From: Cervus elaphus
Lineage: Eukaryota; Chordata; Mammalia; Artiodactyla; Cervidae
Assembly: GCF_910594005.1 (NCBI RefSeq)
Contig: NC_057815.1
Span: 61,890,052-61,954,051 of the forward strand
Direction of reading: 5' to 3'
DNA: 64,000 nucleotides
The translations under genes were made by a program, and so were the position numbers. Under the pieces are notes generated by a model. That model did not search any database. It worked only from the letters and a program-made list of their open reading frames with translations, and was not told the origin of the DNA. Each line of letters starts with the position of its first letter. Positions within the stretch are counted from its first letter, which is position 1. Positions 45,067-55,850 of the stretch are shown piece after piece.

Positions 45067-46014
45067 TTACCATCCTTTCTTCAGTAACCTCTGGATTCCT
45101 TGTTTGATCCCCTGGGTTCGCACCCCATAGACAATGGGGTTGAGGGCTGCAGGGATGGCATGGTGGAGGATATTGAGCAAGACGGGCACGTCAGAGGACA
45201 TTTTCTTTTCTACCACAAGTGTGAAGACAAAAACCAGAAGGACAGTGCTGAAGAAGAGGATCAGGATGAAGTGGGAGCCACATGTGCTTAGGGCCTTGGC
45301 CACAGCTCCCTGTGCCTTGAGTCTCAGCACAGCCCTCAGTATGAAGGTGTAGGAGAGGAAGATGAGGAAGAGGTCAGATCCCAGCAGAGTCCAGCCTCCA
45401 GCAAATTGGTAGAGACGATTGATGGTAATATCACTACAGGAGAGGCTGGAGACTGACATATTGGCACAGATGCAGTTCTCAATGACGTTTCTCCCACAAT
45501 AATGCAGACGTCCTGAGAGAATGGGGATGGGCAGTGTCAAAAAGACACTTCTGGCCAAAATGAAAATGGCTGCCTTGGCTATAAATTGGTTAGTGACGAT
45601 GGATGGGTACCTCAATGGATGGCAGATGGCCACATAGCGGTCATAGGCCATGACCATGAACGTGCAGGACTCCATGGCAAAGAAACTATTCATGATGAAC
45701 ATCTGCAGGAAGCAGGCAAAGAAGCTGATGGACCTGAGGTCAAACCAAAAGATGGCCAGCACCTTGGGGATGACAGTGAGACAGACCACTGTGTTCAGTG
45801 AGGAGAGCAGGCTGAGCAGGTAGTACATGGGCTCATGCAGAGACGACTCCAGCCAGATGGTGATCAGGAGGGTGGTGTTGGCCGCAAGGGCCAGGAGCAA
45901 GAGGAAGCTAAGGGGCAGGGACAGCCAGTGCTGCCAGCTGGGGGACCTGACAAAACAGTTCAGAAGGAAGTCTGAAAGCTCAGTGGAGATGCTGCCGTTT
46001 TGGTGTGCTGTCAT
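45067..46014 (-). CDS. OR56A: Olfactory receptor, class I, OR56A subfamily (copy D), intact
   Basis: A complete 315-aa receptor with the same hallmarks as copy C: NGS at residues 6-8, PMYYLL at 62-67, MAYDRYVAIC at 122-131, ECL2 cysteines (HYCG...ENCICANMS), KALSTCGSH at 240-248 and NPIVYGVRT at 292-300. Against C it differs most in TM1-TM2 ('LLLALAANTTLLITIWLESS' against 'LFLAMGANATLLLTIRLEAS', and 'SSLNTVVCLTV' against 'SLLDMVLCLTV'). Here C resembles copies A and E, while D is distinct or resembles B ('GANTTLLITI'). That patchy pattern suggests gene conversion in the 5' half. The Asp-to-Asn change in TM2 (LLD to SLN) is at a commonly conserved position. Single coding exon; ligand unknown. 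Confidence 0.96.
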   Translation of the reverse strand: MTAHQNGSISTELSDFLLNCFVRSPSWQHWLSLPLSFLLLLALAANTTLLITIWLESSLHEPMYYLLSLLSSLNTVVCLTVIPKVLAIFWFDLRSISFFACFLQMFIMNSFFAMESCTFMVMAYDRYVAICHPLRYPSIVTNQFIAKAAIFILARSVFLTLPIPILSGRLHYCGRNVIENCICANMSVSSLSCSDITINRLYQFAGGWTLLGSDLFLIFLSYTFILRAVLRLKAQGAVAKALSTCGSHFILILFFSTVLLVFVFTLVVEKKMSSDVPVLLNILHHAIPAALNPIVYGVRTQGIKQGIQRLLKKGW

Positions 46015-46051
46015 ATTTTGTCATATAGTTCCACAGCTTCCTTGTGGTGAT

Positions 46052-46053
46052 CT
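46052..46053 (-). other. Candidate splice acceptor AG, receptor D
   Basis: Minus-strand 'caaattacag' with exon from 46051, 37 nt before the ATG. Confidence 0.62.
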
Positions 46054-46269
46054 GTAATTTGAGGATAAAATTAGTTACTAATTCGAGATATATAGCGACA
46101 GAGGAAACTGCTTTACTTAAGGGACTTGTGGATCCTGGCAATTTATCCAAGCCTAGTGAATTTGCATGTGCATCTTTTGTGCCCTGCTGGGAATAGTCAC
46201 ATTACTTTAAACAACACAGAAGAGTGAGATGATATGATTTCTTTGTAAATGTTTGATTTGTTCAAAGCT

Positions 46270-46714
46270 TATTTTTAAATTTTTTGGGGGATATAGTTGT
46301 TTCACAGTATTGTGAAGAAATATTGTGTTAGTTTCTACTGTACAACAAAGTTAATCATCCCTATGTAAACATATATACCATCGCTTTTGAGCCCTCCTTT
46401 GACTCTACTCCCACCCACCCCATACCACTCCTCCAAATCATTACAGAGCACTGTGCTGAGATCCCTGTGTGATATTGCAGGTTCCCACTAGCTATCTATT
46501 TCACACATGGTAGTGTATATATGTCAGTCCCAAACTACTATTTCCTCTCCCCGACACCACTCTTGTTTCAAAGTCTGTTCTCTACATCTTGTCTCTATTC
46601 CTGACCTGGAAGTGGTTCATCTGTACCATTTCCCCGTATTCCACATGTGTGAGTTAATATATGATATTTGTTTTTCACTTTCTGACCTGCTTCACTCTTT
46701 TAAAAACTACTTTC
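46270..46714 (-). mobile_element. Old L1 3' UTR, partner of 29440-29870
   Basis: 'tagtttctactgtacaacaa', 'cattacagagcactgtgctg' and 'gcaggttcccactagctatc'; same place relative to the receptor as in unit C. A CHR SINE follows directly. Confidence 0.85.
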
Positions 46715-46724
46715 TTTATATTCT

Positions 46725-47055
46725 CCTTATTTATTTTTGGCTGTGCTGGTTCTTGTTGCTGCATGGGCTTATCTCTGGTTGCAGCAAGCAGGGACTACTC
46801 CAGTTGCAGGGCATGGGCTTCTCATTGTGGTGGCTTCTCTTATTGTGGAGCACGGGCTCTAGGGAATGTCAGCTTCACTAGTAGAGGCATGTGGTCTCAG
46901 TAGTTGTGGTTCGCGGGCTGTAGAGCACAAGCTGGGTAGGTGTGGCACACAGGCTGAGTTGTTTCATGGCATGTAGGATCTTCCTGAATCAAGGGCCAAC
47001 TCCACGTCTCCTGTGTGGGCAGGTGGATTCTTTACCATAGCCACCAGGGAAACCC
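46725..47055 (-). mobile_element. CHR-type tRNA-derived SINE, long form
   Basis: Minus-strand copy, plus-strand wording 'ggctgtgctggttcttgttg', 'ggagcacgggctctaggg' and 'accatagccaccagggaaac'. Absent from unit C, where the flank runs straight from the L1 tail. Confidence 0.85.
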
Positions 47056-47198
47056 TTTTGTTCTCTATTTCTAATGGAATTGCTAAATTTTTACAGAAAC
47101 TAAAGAGACAGGGAAAATTACTTAGAAAGCTATTTAATAACAAGTATCTAAATTCACATTCATATTTCTTCATTATCTAATAATGATTACATATACCA

Positions 47199-47415
47199 TG
47201 GGTTTCTCTGGTGGTTCACACAGTAAAGAATCTGCTGCAATGAGGGAGACCTGGGTTTGATCCCTGGGTCTAGAAGATCCCCTGGTGAAGGGAATGGCTA
47301 CCCACTCCAGTATGCTTGCATGGAGAATTCCATGGACAAGGAGCCTTGTGGGCTACAGTCCAGGGATCTCAAAGAATCAGACACAACTGAGAAACTAACA
47401 TTCACTTTTTCACTT
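47199..47415 (+). mobile_element. Bov-tA SINE
   Basis: Plus-strand copy; unit C has the uninterrupted sequence at about 29985-30000 ('gattacatggactacaatat'), so it is specific to unit D. Confidence 0.92.
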
Positions 47416-50119
47416 TTCACATAGACTATGATATCTACAATTTAGCTGGAACAACACATGGAAATAAGTAGCAGACCACAAACTAGGGACTCAGATAAAT
47501 GACTGTAGACCTCCAGCCACCATAATCTGACCGTTCAGATTTATTTATTTAAAAAAGTTATACACTGAAAATAATGTTAGTGAATTTACATTTTTCTAAA
47601 GTCATTTTAATTTGGTGCCTACAAATTGTTCCTAAAAGTTGCCTTTTGTTCACTCTATTTCTTAGGTCTTCATATTACTTGGATTCCTAACTCCTGGAAG
47701 AAACAACTTTAAAAGGAGAATGAGCAATTCCACCCAGTTCTGCAGGACTGATACTTAACAGTAAACAGCATGAAACTCGATTTTTCTGATTGCATTAATG
47801 TGAGGGTGGTGAGATTCACCTTTAGATTCTTTCCATCTCTGATTTCCCTTTCTTCGATACAATAATCCAGATATACATTCCCTCTTTCCTCCAGGCTAGT
47901 TCAAAGTTGCCATTGTCGTCTCATCATTTAAAGTTTCTTCTTGTCCTGGAAATACTAGGGTCACTAGTGTGATACTAGGATCAGAGAATTGAATTAGAAA
48001 CCATCCCTACTCTGAAGCAGGGAAAACTAAAGCCATTCTGGGGACAACAGATAATAAGTGCTATAAGTAATGACAGAGTCTTGTGCAAACTATCAGAAGA
48101 GAGTTGGGGAGGGCTGACTAATGGGCATGGGGAATAGGCTGGAGAAAGAGAATTGTGAATAAAGTGATGTGGTACCCTCATTTACATTACAGACAAATGA
48201 TTTTAAGATTCTGCTCTCCTTGAATCGTGAAAGTGAATGTCGCTCTGTCATGTCCGACTCTTTGCAAGTCCAAGTCCATGGAATTCTCCAGGACAGAATA
48301 TGGAGTGAGTAGCCTTTCCCTCCTTCAGGGTATCTTCCCAACCCAGGGATTGAACCCAGGTGTCCTACACTGCAGGTGGATTCTTTACCAGCTGAGCCAC
48401 AAGGGAAGCCCAAGAATCCTGGAGTGGGTAGCCTCTCCCTTCTCCAGCAGATCTTCCCAACCCAGGAATAGAACCAGAGAGTCAAAAGAAGTCTGTAACT
48501 TGGAAAAATGTGTAGGTCAGGACTTTCTGGAGACCTTCAAAGCAGTGCATTTAAAGCTGTCTATACAGTCTCATATAGAGTGTTGTCATGTGGGTTTAGA
48601 AATATTTATCAGGAGTTTATGAAATTTCCTCTGTATTTCTCACTAGGTTCATTAACATAATATAAAATTACATATTGTTTAGCTGTTGAACTCTTACCAC
48701 TTGCTGGGAACAGTGCTCAAATATTTAGGGATTCATCTCATTTAATCCTTCACCTCCTGTGAGGTATGTTTTTTTTAATTACCACATTACAAAGAAGGGG
48801 ACTGATTCTCAAAATCTTAACCATCCTCACAGTATTAGGCTAATCCTATTCCTGTCTAATCCTAATCCAATGCTTTAGATTCAAATACTTTCTAGACTCC
48901 TCTGGCCCTAATAAATAATCCTATGATAATGTAGAGGCCTCATCAACATTATGGAAATGTAAGCAAACTTCACTGATGATACAATGAATAGTTCTGAAAA
49001 CAGAACTGATACAGCAGGACATTTGGAGTGGGGGCAGGGTAGCAAGGGAAAGAGCATTATAATCAAACTGTCAAGTCAGAAGTGAAAAGTATTTTCATAC
49101 TATTAGAAACCTACTTTTGCTTCTATAGTGGTTCAAATACTGTTTTTGTTTCCAGTTATGAATTCTAGTCTCCAAATGCAGTTCCAATCCTCCTCAGCTG
49201 GCTCCTCCCAGGTTCTCCTCACCAGGGAGTCCCTATTCGTGACCAGGGCTGGTTTCCAGAGGAGGGAGGAGGGGTGTCCCTTCCCATGACTCCTCTCTTG
49301 GCTCTTCCTTGTTCTCTGCTTCCCCTTACAAAAGGTCCTGTCCAGCCGGTGTTTGCCAGGCATGGCCTTCCCACCTGATACATAGAAGAAATTAAATGAT
49401 CTTCCAATTCTTTTTCTCTTGCTAATAACAAAATACATTAGTAGTGACATTAACAATTTGGGGAAGAACTGTACACATGTCATGTCATATAATAGTAACC
49501 ATACTCTGAAGTAAGTGTGTCAAATTGACTATCTTAGTAATTTACCTTTTCCAATGGACAAAGTTTTCAGCAGTATTATGTGTCTTTTCTGCAGCTTAAC
49601 TGCTAGGGTTTAGATATAGATGAAACAAAAGTCAGATCCAAAGCTGTCGAATGTATGCATACAGCGATGTCAGTGTCCCTACAGTGAGGTAGAAATGCGG
49701 ATCTCATTGGCTCTATCACTTTCATATTCTCATCTCTCTCCCTGATCTTAAGGGCACTTTTCCAGCTGTCTGGCATCTTCTTTTTCCTTTCAGTTGCAAC
49801 TCTGATTCCCGCTTCCCACTGCTCATGGAGTCCTGTTTCGTTCTTAATTAGTATCATACTGTGACTCTTGTTATTGCTTTCCTGAGTCTGTCCTCTAAGT
49901 GGCAGATACCTAAGGATTCAATAAAGATTCTAAAACAATTTCCATAGCCATATTCTCTCTTTTGAAAAAAACTTTCATAACCACACACTCTTCACTTCTA
50001 CTCAGTTCATCTTGTCTGGTACTCAAGGCTTTGCCTGATGGAGTTGCTCACAGGGAGAGAGAGATATTGGAAGTATAGGATGTCCTTAAGAGGAACGTCC
50101 TTATAAATATAACTTCCAG
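47416..50119. repeat. 5'-flank duplication block, copy D (first part)
   Basis: Aligns with B 15440-17590 and C 30000-32540 ('gggaaaactaaagccattctgg', 'gggcatggggaataggct', 'aaatgcagttccaatcctcc'). Bov-tA pieces occur at 48228-48475. No gene. Confidence 0.78.
48228..48475 (-). mobile_element. Bov-tA SINE plus a second partial copy
   Basis: A full minus-strand Bov-tA ends at 48411 ('gctgagccacaagggaagccc'). It is followed directly by a 60-bp piece of the SINE body in the same orientation ('ggagtgggtagcctctccct'). The partial copy may come from a tandem duplication or an older SINE. Confidence 0.88.
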
Positions 50120-50533
50120 TGGTGTTCAATACCTCAGTCGTGTCTGACTCTTTGTGACCCCATGGACTGTTGCATACTAGGCTTCCCTGTCCTTCACTAT
50201 CTCTGAGTTTGCTCAAACTCATATTCATTGAGTCAATGATGCTATCAAGCCATTTAATCCTCTGTTGTCCCCTCCTCCTCCTGCCCTCAACCCTTCCCAG
50301 GATCAGATCTTTTCCAATGAGTTGGCTCTTTGCATCAGGTGGCCAAAGTATTGGAGCTTCAGTTTCAGCATCGGTTTTCTCAATGAATATTTAGGGTTGA
50401 TTTCCTTTAGTATTGACTGGTATAATCACCTTGTTGTCTAAGGGACTCTCAAGTCTTCTCCAGCAACAGTTCAAAAGCATCAGTTCTTTGGCACTCAGCC
50501 TTCTTTATGGTCCAACTCTCACATCTGTTCATG
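50120..50533 (-). mobile_element. BovB 3' end, short
   Basis: About 410 bp of BovB 3' end in minus orientation ('ctcagtcgtgtctgactctt' to 'ctttatggtccaactctcac'). Unit B has no BovB at the matching site (17582), so it is specific to D. Confidence 0.92.
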
Positions 50534-52713
50534 GTGAGTTGTAACCATAGGACTTTCTACATGTTCTGGGCACTACATTCAATCAACTCTACCTTTCTCT
50601 GCCTCTTTCTCTTAGAATACACTCACTCACTAATAAGTGTGAGGCAAAAAGGAAAATCTAACAAGCATACCACTGTCACAATGACTGAGCTCCTATTAAC
50701 TCTGCTTGTGCCACACAATGTAGAACTCCAGGCTGCCCAGTTCCAAATGTCCCCTCTAAATACCACCTCCATCCTTCAGATTCTGTCAACTGATCCTTTC
50801 TCCTTTCTTCCTCTGAAAGAGTTTTACAGTTAAGTTTTACAAGTCACAGCCCCAAATCTCACTATCTTCAGGAAGCTTTTGTTAGATAGAGATTTCAAAG
50901 TTCTTCCTTAAGGAATCAAGAAATCCATGCATGGAAGCAGAAAAAATGTTGAGATAGCCTTAAGAGGGTACAGCTAACTGGAACAACTGGTGATTCAGAC
51001 ATGAGTGTCCATGGGTACCTGAAGAAAGATGCATTGTTTATTTTTTTTCCTCAAGAGATTTGGAGTTATTATTTCTAGAAGTAGGATGAAATTTCTAAGA
51101 AAAAAGCAAGATTAATTTGTCTCTTTTCTCCACCCTGACCTTTATTTTCTCTGGAATATTTGTTCCTATGTGTTCTTCAATGCATATGTCACTTAAGAAA
51201 CATTATAAAACCCTCTCAGCCTTAAATATAAAGAAGCATTAATTTCTACTCTTGTTCTCTTTTAGGCTTTGCCATTAGAACTTGCCAATAAGAGCACTAA
51301 GGCTGAGAATCTGGAGCTAATTGTTACTGATTCCAGCCAGGAGTAGGAAGAAGCAGGGAAAGTAGAAGGTCCAAGTCTAAAGTGGATATGACCACCCAAG
51401 CTTTTTCCCAAGCTGTAGGAGAGGCCACAGATAACACTATGGAAGCCCTGTTTCATGAAGTGTTAAGGTTGCTAGCATTCACATAACTCCGCAGAACTCA
51501 GACAGACCTGTAAGACGTGTCCCTGAAATATAGTTACAGACATTATTGACGATATCCAGTGGCAGATACCTCTTTGATCTGTGGGCATCATTTTTTTTTT
51601 CTTTTTTGGCAGCTGTAGTTTTAGATACTATTTAGATGGAACTGACATCTGAGGAGCTACTTTCTGACGCACCCCTGACTCCCAACTGTGATCTCTGTTC
51701 TCACCTTAAGTTATATAGAATAAGTTTAATTCCTACTCCATGATTCCAATACTTTTGCATGAATACTTTGTGTCCAGTGGCCATACTCCTTGTTGAAATG
51801 TTTGAAATTTTCATAAGTGGTGTCCAGATGATGTACTTTGAAGCTCCCCACCACCCATTAGTCTCCCATGGACAAACTTCACCTCCTCCGCATCTCTATC
51901 ATCACCAAGAAAAAGGAAAATCATTGAAGAGAAGGACAAAGGAGAGAAGAAGGTCCCAAAGCAGAGCTTTCCCCTGCACCTACTCGCCTGACACAGGGAG
52001 CAGTGACTACTACCTGCTTCCAGATTGCTTCAGCAGTACCATCCCAGGGATGGACAGGCACACAGACCTCCAGTGAAGAGATAGGTCTTTCCTATCTTCT
52101 GCTAATGCTGGTATATCTTTCTTCACGTGGACTCACTGAAGATGTAAGTACAGGGTCTGACTCCACTGATATTGGAGCCTGTATAGTTCCCAAGTGCCTG
52201 GGGTAGGTACACCTCTTGGGACTCAGAGATTCTGCCCTCTGGGAACCCCTCCATAGCTGCTCCCTTTGGGGCTTTTGGTCATTTTGAGACAGAAAGGCAG
52301 GGAGATGGCAGAAGAAATTATTTGCTTTCTCTGTTGAAGAAAAGACCTCTGGGAATCTAGCCCCACCTTGACATGTGCTCCTTTGGCAGTTAGTCTGTCT
52401 CCTGCATATGGGTCTAAAACCTACGTCCTTACCTGTTTATATGTATTTGCATATTCACATTTGACATATTCCATTGATCCTATAAACTCACTCAGAAGTT
52501 CTCATGGGAATCCTACACATGCTTAATAGATAGGGACATCCAAAATTATGCTTCTAAACGGATAGGTGTTACCTTATGGTGATGTTTATCATGTTATTTA
52601 TAAAATTGCAAGACGAATTTGAAGAACATATTACTGAGAAAATACCATGTGTTTTTCAGAGGGTTAATGTGACAGTAACATTTCCTTCTCAATTCTGTAA
52701 TAATCTAAACTGG
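50534..52713. repeat. 5'-flank duplication block, copy D (last part)
   Basis: Matches B 17590-21340 and C 32550-33780 ('ggaacaactggtgattcaga', 'cacccaagctttttcccaag', 'catactccttgttgaaat', 'cacaccatgtgtttttcag'-like). It shows the B flank without its SINE/L1 insertion. No gene. Confidence 0.75.
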
Positions 52714-52880
52714 AGGGAATTTGAAAAAGAATAGATGCATGTGTATGTATAACTGAATCAAAATAGGAGGGAATTTGAAAAAGAATAGATCCATGTGTAT
52801 GTATAACTGAATCACTTTGCTGTACGTGTGAAACTAACAGGACATTGTCAATCAACTATGCTCCAATACAAAATTTTAAA
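52714..52880 (+). mobile_element. L1 3' tail with an internal duplication
   Basis: Contains the L1 tail 'ataactgaatcactttgctg ... tcaactatgctccaatacaa'. Its first part, 'gggaatttgaaaaagaatag' plus 'atgtgtatgtataactgaatc', is present twice in tandem with a 54-bp period. Confidence 0.8.
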
Positions 52881-53375
52881 AATCTGTTGCTCTGTGTGAG
52901 TTGACTTCATTATTTTTCACTGCGGCTCACTTTCCATTGTACTCATTATCCTTTTTGATGTAAACAAACAACACTCATGACATGCAATCAATTTACCAAA
53001 TATCTTGCTACTGTCTACATCCTTGTACACCTCTCTTTCTGGACCTAGAAAGAATGTGTAGGTAGGAATGTTTTTTCACTTATGACATAGAGACATATTT
53101 ATTTTTAAATTTTTGTTCTTTGCAAGTATAGTTGTTTTATAATTCTATGTAAGTTTCAGTTATACAGTTAACGAGTCACACATTTTAGAAGTTATAGTCC
53201 ACTTATAGTTATAATAAAATACTGGGTATATTACCTGTGCTGTAAAATATGTCCTTTAGCTTATTTATTTTGTCCATAGAAGTTTGTATCTCCTAATTCT
53301 CTTCCATATTTCCCCTCCTCTATTCCCTCTCCTCACTGGTAACCACTAGTTTGTTCTCTATGTTGGTTGGTCTAT

Positions 53376-54642
53376 TGCCAGGGTCCAGCCCCAGCAGGAT
53401 CCAGGGGGTTCCCTTAGGATGAACGGCGTCAGCGAGTGATAGAAGACACGTGAGACCAGCCTTGATAGGGCCAAGTCTGTCTTTATTTTTTGACAACAGT
53501 TTTTATACCCTCACTCAGAGTGTATCCAGGATATAAGATGCTCACTCATGTCTATACAGGGTTAGTTTACATTACGTCAGTTTGTCCTTAAGGAAGAACA
53601 AGATGCTTTCTGCATTTCGTTTCTATAATAAATCTTTACACATTATCTTTTGGCCTTAGGGATTATTAACATTTTATGTAAGTCAGGTGAATGTAGGCCT
53701 GTTTTCTGTTTCTGTGGTGACCTTAACAGAAAAGTTACAGTCTCATAGGGTAACAGGACAGCATGTCACAACATAATAAAAATATGACCCTGTTAATGCC
53801 AACATCAATTCTTCTGCAAAAGTTGTCAGTTAAATTTATCTAAAAGTTTTACCCCATACAGATTCTGTGGCTCTAATAAGACGGCCTCTGCCTAGCACTC
53901 CTGGCTAATAATTAACAACTATTTCATTGTTACAATACTAGGGCTAAGCTCTTATTTTTCTAGATCTATAACTATATTAACAATGGTTACCATAGCACAG
54001 CTTTAACACACTAAAAGCAAAAACACAGCAAGCAAACATTAACCCAATAACCACTTTTATAATAATTTTTCTTATTTTTTTAATAAAACTCCTTCATCCC
54101 TCAAAAATGCTCTATATCTATTAGGGCTTTTATATAATCAGGTTCTTTATGCTATTCTATGATTAAAATATCATAAGCAATCATGCATATTAGTACCAAG
54201 GGCATAAATGCATTTGACTAACAAACTACCAGCAAAGGAGCTCAAATTAAAACACTCCTTTCACCCTAAATAATCTCATAAAATACCACCACTCTAAAAA
54301 CTTATAGATTAAAGTTCTAAATTAATTCTTATTTGGAAAGAGATCGGGGAAGGCCTTCCTGCCTGTGTCAGAGAAATTAGGGAGTAGTCCATTGAGGCAG
54401 GCATCAGAAAGACAGATATCATCTTTAAGGTGAGAGCCAGGGGCAGCTTTGGGGCAGCTTTTCGGAATCCCTGAAAGCCTGATCCGCCTTGCCCGTCAGA
54501 CTTTCTCCCCATGACATTGTCATGGGTGGGATCTCGTGAGCTAGCCTTTTTGGAATCCTTGAAAACCTGATCCGCCTTGCCCGTCAGGTTTTCTCCCTCA
54601 TGACCTTGTCATGGGTAGGATCTCGTGTGCTGGCTCCTGGCA
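53376..54642 (-). mobile_element. Solo LTR, about 1.27 kb, endogenous retrovirus
   Basis: Ends are TGCCAGG...CCTGGCA, an inverted repeat with the TG/CA termini of LTRs. Flanks 'gtctat' and 'gtctgt' form a 6-bp target duplication with one mismatch. On the minus strand an AATAAA at about 53488-53483 precedes the R/U5-like end 'gacttggccctatcaaggct'. An 88-bp tandem duplication lies near the other end (54458-54633), in the U3 part. No gag, pol or env remains. Confidence 0.85.
54458..54633. repeat. 88-bp tandem duplication inside the LTR
   Basis: Two adjacent copies containing 'cctgatccgccttgcccgtc' and 'ttgtcatgggt(g/a)ggatctcgtg', offset by 88 bp. Tandem repeats in U3 often act as enhancers in retroviral LTRs; here that is inference. 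Confidence 0.85.
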
Positions 54643-55289
54643 GTCTGTTTCCTTTTTGTTATAATCACCAGTTCCTTTTAGTTTTTAGCTTTCATATATA
54701 AGTGATATTATACAGTGCTTTTCTTCTTTCTCTGACTTATTTCACCAAGCATAATAATACCCTCTAAGTCGATGTATGTTGCTGCAAATGATAAAATTTC
54801 ATTCTTTTTTAATAGTGAATAATATTACATTTGTACATACATCTTTATTTAATTAAGGTATCATGATGTACAGTGCATTTCCCATGGGTGTACAATATAG
54901 TGACTTAGAATTTTTAATTTTTATACTTTATAGTTATTATAAAATAGTGACTATATTTTATGTGTTGTACAATGCATCCTTGTAGCTTATATATTTTATA
55001 TATAGTAGATTGTACCTTTTAATCCCCTACTCCTATGTTGCTCCTCCCCACTGGCAACGAGTAGTTAGTTCTCTATATCAGCGAGTCTGTTTCTTTGTGA
55101 TATTCAATAGTTTGCTATATTTTTTACATTCCATATAGAAGTGATATCATATAGCATTTTTCTTTCTCTAACTTATCTCACTAAACATAATATCGTCCAA
55201 ATGCACTCATGTTGCTTCAAATTAGAAAATTTCACTCTTTTTTATAGCTGAGTAGTATGCCTAGGTACATATAGATATAGATATTGATA

Positions 55290-55371
55290 TGGTGAAGGAC
55301 AGGGTGGCCTGGTGTGCTGCAGTCCATGGGGTTGCAAAGAGTCAGACATGACTTAGTGAATGAACAACAAC
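55290..55371 (+). mobile_element. BovB 3' end fragment
   Basis: 'atggtgaaggacagggtggc' to 'gtgaatgaacaacaac', followed by a TA/GATA microsatellite. Confidence 0.85.
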
Positions 55372-55428
55372 TATATATATGTATATCTATATATATAGAT
55401 AGATAGATAGAGATAGAGAGATAGATAT
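55372..55428. repeat. (TA)n/(GATA)n microsatellite
   Basis: Mixed TA, GATA and GAGATA units between a BovB tail and a SINE. Confidence 0.88.
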
Positions 55429-55429
55429 A

Positions 55430-55562
55430 GGGCTTCCTTGGCAGCCCAGCTGGTAAAGAATCTGCAATGCAGGAGACCACTGTTTGATTCCTGGGTTGGG
55501 AAGATCCCCCAGAGAAGGCATAGGCTACCCACTCCAGATACTCCAGTATTCTTGGGCAACAC
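55430..55562 (+). mobile_element. Bov-tA SINE, 3'-shortened
   Basis: Plus-strand head and body ('gggcttccttggcagcccag' to 'ccagtattcttgggcaacacc'), followed by (TA)n. Confidence 0.88.
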
Positions 55563-55609
55563 CTATATATATATATATGGCACACACACACTCACATATA
55601 TGTATATCT

Positions 55610-55850
55610 TTCCAGGTTGTACGAGTAGTAAAGATTCTGCCTGCAATGCAGGAGCTGCAAAAAACCTTATCTTGATCCTTGGGTCAGGAAGATCCCCTGG
55701 TGGAGGACATGGCAGCGTACTCCAGTATTCTTCCAGGAGAATCCCATGGACAGAGGAGCCTAGTGGGCTACTGTCCATGGGGTCGCAAAGAGTTGGACAT
55801 GACTAAAGTGACTTAGCATAGCACAGCACACACACACACACACACACACA
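55610..55850 (+). mobile_element. Bov-tA SINE with (CA)n tail
   Basis: Plus-strand copy ('tccaggttgtacgagtagta' to 'gtgacttagcatagcacag') followed by (CA)n at 55827-55850. Confidence 0.9.

Larger units (their letters stand above)
53110..55260 (-). mobile_element. Old L1 3' UTR pieces, interrupted by a solo LTR
   Basis: Two related minus-strand L1 3'-end segments (53110-53375 joined to 54643-54840, and 54849-55260). Plus-strand wording in both: 'ttatagttat(t/a)ataaaata', 'actgg(t/c)aac(c/g)a(c/g)tag' and 'gtctgtttc'. The solo LTR at 53376-54642 splits the first. Confidence 0.75.

Noticed and set aside
53376..54642. Possible full endogenous provirus
   Set aside because: Only one LTR is present with target repeats at its own ends, and no gag, pol or env frames nearby, so it is a solo LTR.
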